Of a stretch of DNA of 64,000 nt, positions 43,431 to 52,311 are shown one piece after another. The first letter of the stretch is position 1. Every line of letters starts with the position of its first letter. Origin of the DNA: Caballeronia sp. NK8. Its GTDB lineage: Bacteria > Pseudomonadota > Gammaproteobacteria > Burkholderiales > Burkholderiaceae. The translations under genes and the position numbers were made by a program. Below the pieces are notes generated by a model, which worked only from the letters and a program-made list of their open reading frames with translations, made no database searches and was not told where the DNA came from. The stretch is taken from NCBI RefSeq assembly GCF_018408855.1, contig NZ_AP024325.1, positions 496,001-560,000 on the forward strand, given 5' to 3'.

Positions 43431-43990
43431 CGCCGCCCACGATCCACACTACGGCGCATGTCGAATCCCATGCTCGAGTGCAATGGGACAGCGAGGGCTT
43501 TACCGTACATTGCGAGATCGACTATCTGCCGTCGGCTTCGTACAAAACGACGGGCAACCTGAGCGAGGCACTCGAACAGCGCTTCGCTATCGTTCCTGCG
43601 ACCTATGTGATTACAGCCGGAACGCTATCGATGCTGCTTGATTCGGAAAAGCGGATCACCGAATTCGATTTCTATACCAATCCCACAGAGTGGGCGAAAG
43701 CCACTTCACCTTTTTTCGATGCGATTCCTGGAACGCCGCATATCGACGCGATATTCGATGACAACGGACACAGCGAAGCGATGCGTGATCCGGACGTTCT
43801 CTACGAACCTCGACGCGGCACGCTTTATCTGTCGTGGGGCGATGCATTGCGCTGGCATGGGGTAGCTCAGCAAGTAGCACTGGGGGTAGGGCCCGATAAC
43901 CGTCTGGCGCAACTTCGGATCGATGGTCTGTTCGTTGAAGCAGAGAAGCTGGAACCAAAACGCCGGTGGACGAGACTATTCCGCGCCTGA
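43427..43990 (+). CDS. Putative immunity protein for the preceding toxin-like gene
   Basis: 187 residues, no named family recognised. The start ATGA overlaps the stop of the toxin-like gene. The protein is acidic (for example YTNPTEWAKATSPFFDAIPGTPHIDAIFDDNGHSEAMRDPD), without signal peptide or membrane helix, and has a YLSWGDALRWHGVAQQVALGV stretch. Size, tight overlap, acidity and low G+C (26 of 60 bases from 43621 are G or C) are typical of immunity proteins in toxin/immunity pairs. The role is inferred from context only. Confidence 0.5.
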   Translation: MTPPTIHTTAHVESHARVQWDSEGFTVHCEIDYLPSASYKTTGNLSEALEQRFAIVPATYVITAGTLSMLLDSEKRITEFDFYTNPTEWAKATSPFFDAIPGTPHIDAIFDDNGHSEAMRDPDVLYEPRRGTLYLSWGDALRWHGVAQQVALGVGPDNRLAQLRIDGLFVEAEKLEPKRRWTRLFRA

Positions 43991-44020
43991 CGGCCCAGAT
44001 TGCTGACCCACCCCGTATGA

Positions 44021-44992
<972 letters not shown>

Positions 44993-44994
44993 TC

Positions 44995-46026
44995 TCAGGT
45001 GCTCTGCCGCTCGATGATGGTGAAGCCGGTATCGATACGCACATCGGCGGGCGGCGCATCGGCATTGAAGCGTTGCAGCAGCGCCTCAGCCGCCTTCATG
45101 CCGATGGTCGCGCCATCGATACGCACCGTCGACAGCGCCGGATAGACATGCGCCGCCGTGCTGAGATCGCCGAAACCCATCACGGCGATATCGCGCGGCA
45201 CATCCATGCGGCGGCTCGCGGCTTCGGCGAGCACGCCTTGCGCGAGCGTATCCGAACTGCACACGACGATTTCAGGCGCACCCGATGCCAGCATGCGGCT
45301 CAGTCCTTCGCGCCCCGCCTGCAAGGTCGCGGGCGCGGGCAGCACTTCGAACGCGGGCTTCGCGACCCGATGCTTCGTCAGCTCGCGCCTGAGGCTTTCG
45401 CAACGCCGCAAGCCGCGCGGATCGTCGACGGACACGATGCCGAACCTGCGATAACCCTTCGCCAGCAAGTGTTGCGCGACCTGCTTGCCCACCGCCTCAT
45501 GCGAGAAGCCGATCATCATGTCGATCGGCTTGTCCGTCAGATCCCATATCTCGACGACCGGAATGCGCGCCTTCGTGAGCCGCTCGATCGTCGCCTTGCT
45601 GTGACTCGTTCCGGCGAGCACGATGCCATCGGGACGGCGGCCGAGAATGGCCTCGACGAGCGCTTCCTCGCGTTCGGGCGAATACGCGGTCAGGCCGAGC
45701 AAGGTCTGATAGTTCGATGACGTCAGGCCGTCCATCAGCGCCTGAACAGTGTCGGAAAATATCGAGTTCGCTATCGTCGGCAGCAGGATCGCGACGAGGC
45801 GGCTCTTGCTGCTCGCAAGTCCGCCAGCCAGCATGTTCGGCACATAGCCGGTCTTGCGCACCGCTTCGAGCACCTTGCGTTGCGTGTCGCTGCGCACGAG
45901 TTCGGGCCGGTTGAGCGCACGCGAGACGGTCATCGGCGCGACGCCGGCCACGCGCGCGACATCGATCAGCGTGACGCTTTCGCCCGGGCCCGATACGGCA
46001 TTTTTTCGTTCGAGTTTCTTCACCAT
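44995..46026 (-). CDS. LacI-family regulator of the sugar-acid cluster
   Basis: 343 residues from the ATG at 46026. The DNA-binding domain lies at ~18-70: VTLIDVARVAGVAPMTVSRALNRPELVRSDTQRKVLEAVRKTGYVPNMLAGGLASSKS. The sugar-binding half contains TIANSIFSDTVQALMDGL, GRRPDGIVLAGTSHS and VCSSDTLAQGVLAEA. It resembles GntR/GguR-like regulators of gluconate or sugar acids. The divergent MFS gene carries two palindromes (46112-46127 and 46138-46153) that are the obvious operators. The effector is probably a sugar acid (inference). Confidence 0.9.
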   Translation of the reverse strand: MVKKLERKNAVSGPGESVTLIDVARVAGVAPMTVSRALNRPELVRSDTQRKVLEAVRKTGYVPNMLAGGLASSKSRLVAILLPTIANSIFSDTVQALMDGLTSSNYQTLLGLTAYSPEREEALVEAILGRRPDGIVLAGTSHSKATIERLTKARIPVVEIWDLTDKPIDMMIGFSHEAVGKQVAQHLLAKGYRRFGIVSVDDPRGLRRCESLRRELTKHRVAKPAFEVLPAPATLQAGREGLSRMLASGAPEIVVCSSDTLAQGVLAEAASRRMDVPRDIAVMGFGDLSTAAHVYPALSTVRIDGATIGMKAAEALLQRFNADAPPADVRIDTGFTIIERQST

Positions 46027-46111
46027 CTCAATCGTCCCGTGCGCGCTCTCGTTCAATCATCGAATTAGACCACGCGCAACAAGGCGCGCGGCGGCGTCAG
46101 TGTAAACCATG

Positions 46112-46127
46112 ATGATTGCGCAACCAT
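46112..46127. promoter_or_regulatory. LacI operator 1
   Basis: ATGATTGCGCAACCAT, one mismatch from a 16-base palindrome, centred 26 bases from the perfect copy downstream. The central CG is typical for LacI-family sites. Confidence 0.8.
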
Positions 46128-46133
46128 TATCGC

Positions 46134-46161
46134 TTGAATGATTGCGCAATCATTGTATCAT
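46134..46161 (+). promoter_or_regulatory. Promoter of the MFS-dehydratase unit with LacI operator 2
   Basis: TTGAAT (46134-46139) and TATCAT (46156-46161) with a 16-base spacer form a fair sigma-70 promoter. The perfect palindrome ATGATTGCGCAATCAT (46138-46153; extended to 18 bases by AT pairs) fills the spacer, so a bound repressor would block RNA polymerase. Confidence 0.75.
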
Positions 46162-46200
46162 CCAGTGCATATATCGATGCCGCCAGACTCAGGAGACGCC

Positions 46201-47565
46201 TTGGAAACCGCACTGCCCACCACGAAGCGCACCAACGTGCGTTGGCTCATCCTCGCGATGATCTTCATCGTCACCGTGTTCAACTATGTCGATCGCGCGA
46301 CCTTGTCGATCGCCGCTCCGAGCATGCGTCACGAACTCGGCTTCGATGCGCTGACGATGGGCATCGCGTTCTCAGCGTTCGGCTGGGCGTACACGGGCAT
46401 GCAGATTCCGGGCGGACTGATCCTCGATCGCTTCGGTGCGCGCATGGTGCTGGGCGTGAGTCTCATCGTGTGGTCCGCGCTCACGTTCATGCAGGGCTAC
46501 GTGCATCTGTTCGCGTCGGCGTTCGTCGCGCTGTTCGTGATGCGGTTCCTGATGGGCATCGCGGAATCGCCCGCGTTTCCGTGCAACAGCCGCCTCACGG
46601 TGATGTGGTTTCCGAGCGCCGAGCGCGGTCTCGCTACGTCCGTCTTTCAGCTTGCGCAGTACTTCGCGCTCGCCGTCTTCACGCCGATCATGACCTACAC
46701 CGTCAGCGCGTGGGGCTGGCATTACGTGTTCTATACGACGGGCGCGGTCGGCATTCTGATCGGCTTGTGGTGGCTCAAGGCGGTGCGCGAACCGCAGCGC
46801 GATCATCGCGTGAATGCGGCCGAGCTCGATTACATCGCGGCGGGCGGCGGCCTGCCGAAGATGGGCGACAGCCCGCAGCCGTTCAGGTGGAAACAGGTCA
46901 GCGCGATTGCGGCGAACCGCATGATGATCGGCATCTACATCGGCCAGTTCTGTCTCACGTCGATCACCTGGTTCTTTCTCACGTGGTTCCCCACCTATCT
47001 GATCGAAGCGAAGGGCATGTCGATTCTCAAGGTCGGTATGGTCGCGGCGTTGCCGGCGATTGCCGGTTGCGTCGGCGGATTGATCGGCGGCGTGTGGTCG
47101 GACTGGATGTTGAAGCGCGGCTTCTCGCTCACCGCCGCACGCAAGACGCCGATCATCTTCGGCCTCGTGCTGTCGAGTTCGATCGTCGTCGCGAACTATG
47201 TGCAGTCGACCTCCGTCGTGATTCTCGTGATGTCGATCGCGTTCTTCGCGAAGGGCGTGGGCAATCTCGGCTGGTGCATCGTCGGCGATGTATCGCCGAA
47301 GCACGCCATGGGCATCAGCGGCGGCATCTTCAACTTCTGCGGCAATCTGGCGAGCATCGTCACGCCGCTCGCGATCGGCTGGATGATCAAAGAGACCGGC
47401 TCGTTCGAAGTCGCGTTGACCTATATCGCGACGCTCTCGCTGATCGGCGCGTTCGCTTATCTCGTGATCGTCGGCAAGCTGCAGCGGCTCGACCCGGACG
47501 AGCGCGACGGCGCATCCGGCGAGCGCAGCGCGCCCGCAACACTCGAACCGCGCCACGGCAACTGA
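46201..47565 (+). CDS. MFS transporter of the sugar-acid (GudP/DgoT) type
   Basis: 454 residues from the TTG at 46201, chosen because AGGAGA stands five bases before it; the ATG at 46177 has no such site. The anion:cation symporter pattern is clear: RWLILAMIFIVTVFNYVDRATLSIAAPSM, GWAYTGMQIPGGLILDRFGARMVLG and ESPAFPCNSRLTVMWFPSAERGLATS. Twelve helices are present. Related proteins import galactarate, glucarate or galactonate. The dehydratase gene follows 36 bases later. The operator pair upstream suggests induction by the imported acid. Confidence 0.92.
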   Translation: METALPTTKRTNVRWLILAMIFIVTVFNYVDRATLSIAAPSMRHELGFDALTMGIAFSAFGWAYTGMQIPGGLILDRFGARMVLGVSLIVWSALTFMQGYVHLFASAFVALFVMRFLMGIAESPAFPCNSRLTVMWFPSAERGLATSVFQLAQYFALAVFTPIMTYTVSAWGWHYVFYTTGAVGILIGLWWLKAVREPQRDHRVNAAELDYIAAGGGLPKMGDSPQPFRWKQVSAIAANRMMIGIYIGQFCLTSITWFFLTWFPTYLIEAKGMSILKVGMVAALPAIAGCVGGLIGGVWSDWMLKRGFSLTAARKTPIIFGLVLSSSIVVANYVQSTSVVILVMSIAFFAKGVGNLGWCIVGDVSPKHAMGISGGIFNFCGNLASIVTPLAIGWMIKETGSFEVALTYIATLSLIGAFAYLVIVGKLQRLDPDERDGASGERSAPATLEPRHGN

Positions 47566-47601
47566 ACGCGCACGCACTCACTTCATCAAAGGACACGCTT
47601 C

Positions 47602-48759
47602 ATGAACACGACCTCGCTCATCAACGGAACATCGCACGATCAGATCAAGTGGATTCGCATCGCGTCGACCTTTCTTCCGCTCGCCAATCCGATCAGCGAC
47701 GCCAAGGTGCTGACGGGCCGTCAGAAGCCGATGACGGAGATCGCGATGCTGTTCGTCGAGATCGAAACGGCCGACGGTCATCGCGGTCTCGGCTTCAGCT
47801 ACTCGAAGCGCGCGGGCGGCCCCGGCCAGTTCGCGCATGCGAAGGAAATCGCGCCGGTGCTGATCGGTGAAGATCCGAGCGATATCGCGCGCCTGTGGGA
47901 CAAACTGGCGTGGGCGGGCGCATCGGTGGGACGCAGTGGCATGGCCGCGCAGGCAATCGGCGCATTCGATGTCGCGTTGTGGGATCTGAAGGCGAAGCGC
48001 GCGAATCTGTCGCTCGCGAAGCTGCTCGGCGCGCATCGCGATTCCGTGCGCTGCTACAACACGTCTGGCGGCTTTCTGCATACGCCGCTCGATCAATTGC
48101 TCGTGAACACGGACGCGTCGCGCGAGAAGGGCATCGGCGGGATCAAGCTGAAAGTCGGCCAGCCGGATTGCGCGCTCGACATTCATCGCGTCGCGACCGT
48201 GCGCAAGCATCTTGGCGACAGCTTCCCGTTGATGGTCGATGCAAACCAGCAGTGGGACCGTCCGACCGCGCAGCGCATGTGCCGCACGTTCGAGCAGTTC
48301 AATCTGATCTGGATCGAAGAGCCGCTGGATTGCTACGACGCCGAAGGCCACGCCGCGCTCGCCGCGCAATTCGATACGCCGATCGCGACCGGCGAGATGC
48401 TGACGAGCGTGTCCGAGCATTGGGACTTCATCCGCCAACGCGGCGCGGATTACCTCATGCCGGATGCGCCGCGTGTCGGCGGCATCACGCCGTTCCTGAA
48501 GGTGGCCGCGCTCGCGGATCATGCGGGTCTGATGCTCGCGCCGCACTTCGCGATGGAACTGCACGTGCATCTCGCGGCATGCTATCCGCGCGAGCCGTGG
48601 GTCGAGCATTTCGAATGGCTCGAACCTTTGTTCAACGAGCGGCTCGAAACGCGCGACGGCCGCATGATCGTGCCGACGCGGCCGGGCCTCGGATTGACGC
48701 TGAGCGATCGGGTCGTGGGATGGACCGCGCAGGAAGCGGAGATCGGCGCGCGTGGCTGA
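47602..48759 (+). CDS. L-talarate/galactarate dehydratase
   Basis: 385 residues of the enolase superfamily. It agrees closely with the Salmonella L-talarate/galactarate dehydratase that I recall: SDAKVLTGRQKPMTEIAM, GLGFSYSKRAGGPGQFAHAKEIAP, KLLGAHRDSVRCYNTSGGFLHTP and IGGIKLKVGQPDC. Catalytic residues can be placed: the Lys of KLKVGQ, the metal ligands Asp in LMVDANQQWD, Glu in WIEEPLD and Glu in ATGEML, and the His of APHFAMELH. It dehydrates meso-galactarate or L-talarate to 5-keto-4-deoxyglucarate in the cytoplasm. AAGGAC precedes the ATG. Confidence 0.92.
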   Translation: MNTTSLINGTSHDQIKWIRIASTFLPLANPISDAKVLTGRQKPMTEIAMLFVEIETADGHRGLGFSYSKRAGGPGQFAHAKEIAPVLIGEDPSDIARLWDKLAWAGASVGRSGMAAQAIGAFDVALWDLKAKRANLSLAKLLGAHRDSVRCYNTSGGFLHTPLDQLLVNTDASREKGIGGIKLKVGQPDCALDIHRVATVRKHLGDSFPLMVDANQQWDRPTAQRMCRTFEQFNLIWIEEPLDCYDAEGHAALAAQFDTPIATGEMLTSVSEHWDFIRQRGADYLMPDAPRVGGITPFLKVAALADHAGLMLAPHFAMELHVHLAACYPREPWVEHFEWLEPLFNERLETRDGRMIVPTRPGLGLTLSDRVVGWTAQEAEIGARG

Positions 48760-48762
48760 GTT

Positions 48763-51228
48763 TCATTGAGCGCGATACGTCGCGCTGCGCATCGCGTTGA
48801 TCGCGGACACATCGCCCTCGGGCGCGGCGCGTACGTTCGCGTGCCGCGCCGCCAGCGGAATGCGCCGCGTGCTGCCCGGCGCGAGATGAAACCAGTCGAT
48901 GCGCGCGTAGTAGTTCGGATCGACGACATGCACCCAGCGCGCAAGCTGATCCGTTCCGACGACGAGACTCCAGCCGTCGTCGTCTTTCTCGACGGCGGCA
49001 TGCAGGGCGATATCGCGCCGCTCGCCAACCGACGGATCGGGAAAATGAAACGCTTCCGATAGCACCGCGCCCGTGTCCGTATCGCGCAGGACGACATGCG
49101 TCGCATCATGCGCACGCGGGCCGAAGCGGTACGCATATGCGATATCGAAGAACGCGCCGATCAGCGCATTCGACGAGACGCGCTGCACGCTGCGCGGCTG
49201 CAACACGAGATCGCGCGAGCCGCCCGCGACCTTCACCGCGCCATCGCGCAGGCAGGCGAGTTCGACGCGCGCCCGAATCTCGCGCGCGGTTTCGTTGACG
49301 AGATGCACGTCGAGGCCATCGAGTCCTTCATCGAGAATCAGCGCCTGCACGGGCTGCAACACGCGTGCGAGTCCATGCAGCGCGCTCTTCGGTGCGCCGA
49401 GCACATCGATCACGCCCCAGCCCGCACCCGGCCGCACATCGAGCAGATTCCATACGATGCCGCCCGCGCAGGTCGATCCCTCGCGACGCCATTCCGAGAA
49501 CACCGCGCCGATCACATCCGCAACGACGGCGCGCGACAGTTCGAGATATCGCTCGGGGTTTTCATAACGCAGGCGCGGCACGTCCAGCCGATAGAGCGAG
49601 TGCATGTAGTGCTCGCGCACATCGTCGAAGTCCCATGCGGAGCCGGGATCGCGCGGCACGCCCGCTTTCCAGCGCGGTTCGTGCGCGCGCGGGTTCGGGA
49701 TCGCGCGCAACGCGACATCGTCGGGGACGTTCGCGAAGGCGAGGCACTCGGACGCGAAACGCACCTGCGCGCGGCGTACGTCGTCGAAAGAACGCTGATA
49801 CGCGGGCACGCCGTAGTAATGCGTGATGCCGCCGCGCGTGTTGAAGGGCATCGATTCGGTGTCGCCGGGTGCCGCGCTCGGCGAGTTCACGACATAGGCG
49901 ACATCGGGCCGTCGTGCGGCGATCGCGTTCGGCAACAGTTCGGTGAAGAGGCGTTGCTGATATGCGTCGAACGGCAGGCCAAGCATTGCCGCCTGCTGAT
50001 GCACTTCGCTTCCGCCGCACAGCACCGCAAGCGATGCGAAGCGGCGCGTGCGCGCAAGGAATTGCTCGGCTTCGCGCTGCACGCTGCCGCGAAAGGCTTC
50101 ATCGTCGGGATAGTCGAAGTTCGCGAACGCGAAGTCCTGCCACACGAGCACGCCGTGCTTGTCGGCGAGTTCGTAGAAATTGTCGGATTCGTAGAGCGTG
50201 ATGCCGCTCACGCGAACGATGTTGATGCCCGCGTCGCGCATCAGCCTGAAGATGCTGTCGAGCTTGTCGCGCGGCGCATCGAGTGCGACGATATCGGCCG
50301 AGGTCCAGCACGCGCCGCGCGCGAACACCGGCACACCGTTCACGACGAGCTGAAAGCCCTTGTTATCCGCGCCGCGATCGACTTCGATCGTTCGAAAGCC
50401 GACGTCGCCGAGCGCGATATCGCCGAGCTTCACGGCATAAAGCGACGGCTCGCCGTGCGTATGCGGATACCACGCGCGCACGTTCGGCACGCGCACCTGG
50501 CCAGTGAGCGTATGCGCGTCCTGCCATTGCAACGTGGCTTGCGTTTCGCCGCATTGCAGCGTGATCGGCCCGTGCTCCTGCGCATGAAAGAAGCGCACGG
50601 CGATATCCAGAACGCCGTCGTTTCCCTCGATGCGCGTATGCATGTCGACGTTGTCGATGCAACTGCGCGATTCACCGATCAATTCGATTGCGCGCCAGGG
50701 ACCCGCCGGTTGAATCGTCGGGCACCATCCGGACATATGGCCGAGCAGCGTCGTACGCACGTTGCGCAGCGTCGCCGGTTGCGCGAGCTTCGGCCGCCAG
50801 CGTGCGCGTCCACGCTTCGCGGCCAGTGCGGGCGCGATCGAGCGAAAGCACAGATGCAGCATGTGATCGCCGTTCAGATCGACATCGAGATCATGCGCGA
50901 CGAACATCGAATCCGTATCGAGCAGCTTGCGATCGTCGAGCCATATTTCCGCGATGGTCGCGAGTCCGTTGAAGCGCAAACGGCGCTTGCCGTTTCCCGA
51001 GAGCTTCACGCGATACCAGTGATCCACATGCGCGAACGGTTGCGCGAGCGCTTCATCGTTCACGCCCGACGCACGCAAGGCCGCTGCGATGGTGCCGGGC
51101 ACGGGCGCGTCGATCCACTGCGTGAACGTATCGAGCGATGCGGGCGCGGCGCACGCGCCCGCGGGCGTGCTCACGCACTGCCAGCCTTCGGACAGACGCC
51201 GCGGCGCGTGCGCGGACAAGACGTGCAT
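48763..51228 (-). CDS. GH2 beta-mannosidase-like glycoside hydrolase
   Basis: 821 residues with GAGGAAGG before the ATG and no signal peptide, hence cytoplasmic. Domain layout is that of GH2 beta-mannosidases: N-terminal sugar-binding sandwich (~10-195), immunoglobulin-like domain (~195-285) and TIM barrel (~290-620) with GFQLVVNGVPVFARGACWTSAD and INIVRVSGITLYESDNFYELADKHGVLVWQDFAFAN. LCGGSE (Glu408) fits the acid/base and FASE (Glu494) the nucleophile. The usual NE motif is replaced by SE, so the Asn before the acid/base is missing; activity may be altered. It lies 78 bases after the DUF1839 gene on the same strand and may belong to the carrier-protein operon. Its substrate there is unknown. 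Confidence 0.8.
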   Translation of the reverse strand: MHVLSAHAPRRLSEGWQCVSTPAGACAAPASLDTFTQWIDAPVPGTIAAALRASGVNDEALAQPFAHVDHWYRVKLSGNGKRRLRFNGLATIAEIWLDDRKLLDTDSMFVAHDLDVDLNGDHMLHLCFRSIAPALAAKRGRARWRPKLAQPATLRNVRTTLLGHMSGWCPTIQPAGPWRAIELIGESRSCIDNVDMHTRIEGNDGVLDIAVRFFHAQEHGPITLQCGETQATLQWQDAHTLTGQVRVPNVRAWYPHTHGEPSLYAVKLGDIALGDVGFRTIEVDRGADNKGFQLVVNGVPVFARGACWTSADIVALDAPRDKLDSIFRLMRDAGINIVRVSGITLYESDNFYELADKHGVLVWQDFAFANFDYPDDEAFRGSVQREAEQFLARTRRFASLAVLCGGSEVHQQAAMLGLPFDAYQQRLFTELLPNAIAARRPDVAYVVNSPSAAPGDTESMPFNTRGGITHYYGVPAYQRSFDDVRRAQVRFASECLAFANVPDDVALRAIPNPRAHEPRWKAGVPRDPGSAWDFDDVREHYMHSLYRLDVPRLRYENPERYLELSRAVVADVIGAVFSEWRREGSTCAGGIVWNLLDVRPGAGWGVIDVLGAPKSALHGLARVLQPVQALILDEGLDGLDVHLVNETAREIRARVELACLRDGAVKVAGGSRDLVLQPRSVQRVSSNALIGAFFDIAYAYRFGPRAHDATHVVLRDTDTGAVLSEAFHFPDPSVGERRDIALHAAVEKDDDGWSLVVGTDQLARWVHVVDPNYYARIDWFHLAPGSTRRIPLAARHANVRAAPEGDVSAINAMRSATYRAQ

Positions 51229-51306
51229 GAACCTTCCTCGTTGATGGACGTTGATGGAATCCGATGAACGACACCGAAGCCGCGCGTGAAAGCGCGGCTT
51301 CGGCGT

Positions 51307-52311
51307 TCAGAGAAAGCGCGCGGCGAGCGGCTCGATGACTCTGTCGTAGGCAGCCTGCATTGATTCGAGACAGTCCTCGCACGGATCGATGCGCGAACGC
51401 ATGCGTGCGCGCGCGAGGCGGAACTGCATGACCATCGCTTCGCTCGCGATGGACTGCGCGTTCGCCTGAATCTCCCTCGCCACTTCCACGCCGTGCTGGT
51501 TGAGCCAGCCGAGATACTTCGACAGCAGCTCGAAATTCGAGCCGAGCTGACGCATCACGTTGAACGTGTAGAGGTGATAGTACGCAGGGTCGCGTTCGAG
51601 CAATGCGCGCAAGTGCTCGGGAAAGGCCGCGCGCCATTGCGCGACCGGGTTCGTCGCGGGACGATCCACGAGGCGCAACGCGAGCAGTTCGACCGAGCGT
51701 TGCACCATCGCCTGGCCTTGCAGCGGTGCGCGCGCGCGCTTCACGAACTCGACGTACGGGAAGAGCGCGTGCACATCGCTTGCGAGGCCGGGCATCAGAC
51801 GGAACACGCCATCGTAGTCCTCGCCCGACAACGCGAAATAGCCCGCGTTATGGAAGTACGTGATGCGCTTCGCATCGGTATCGATCGCGTCGATGGCGAT
51901 GGTCGTCTTCGTATGTGTCTGCCGGTACGCGGTTGCGCGCGTATCGGGCAGATAGTACGAGTCCATCTCGACCACCACCATCTGCCCGCGCCGCGTCTGT
52001 TCGCGCACGTGCGCTTCCAGCGTGTCGAAGATCGCGAGCTCCTGGGCCTGCAGGCCGTAGAGCCGCGATATATCGTCGAGCGAGAACTTCGGGAACGTGA
52101 ACTGATCGCCCTCGAACGCCTGCGTCACCGTGAAGCCGAGCGCCGCATGCGGATCGCAGCCATAGTGGTTCAGCAGCTCGATCCACAGGTCGACGTAGCA
52201 GTTCGTCTCCAGCCACACGCGCTCGTCACGATGCAGCGCGTGCTGACGGAACTGGCCGTCCGCGGATGCGGGCGTGTGGGTTACGGCTTCTGCCGGCGAG
52301 CGTGCGTTCAT
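51307..52311 (-). CDS. DUF1839 protein with a BtrH/C39-like papain motif
   Basis: 334 residues from the ATG at 52311, which overlaps the ligase stop as ATGA. The family is known by number only. I see features of the C39/BtrH-type papain fold: ETNCYVDLWIELLNHYG (Cys38 at the head of a helix), VVVEMDSYYLP (Asp117) and YRQTHTKTTIAIDAID (His133), in the order Cys-Asp-His. In BtrH this fold moves an acyl group from a carrier protein to an aminoglycoside. The C-terminal half (~180-334) is helical. Lying after an amino acid:carrier protein ligase, it could release or transfer the aminoacyl group. The fold match is my own reading, not a search result. Confidence 0.7.
   Translation of the reverse strand: MNARSPAEAVTHTPASADGQFRQHALHRDERVWLETNCYVDLWIELLNHYGCDPHAALGFTVTQAFEGDQFTFPKFSLDDISRLYGLQAQELAIFDTLEAHVREQTRRGQMVVVEMDSYYLPDTRATAYRQTHTKTTIAIDAIDTDAKRITYFHNAGYFALSGEDYDGVFRLMPGLASDVHALFPYVEFVKRARAPLQGQAMVQRSVELLALRLVDRPATNPVAQWRAAFPEHLRALLERDPAYYHLYTFNVMRQLGSNFELLSKYLGWLNQHGVEVAREIQANAQSIASEAMVMQFRLARARMRSRIDPCEDCLESMQAAYDRVIEPLAARFL

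Noticed and set aside
46138..46200. ATG at 46138 as start of the MFS transporter
   Set aside because: It lies inside the LacI operator and promoter spacer and has no ribosome site; the TTG at 46201 has AGGAGA five bases upstream.
49096..51267. 723-codon plus-strand frame antisense to the GH2 gene
   Set aside because: His/Arg/Ala-rich shadow; GH2 motifs are on the minus strand.
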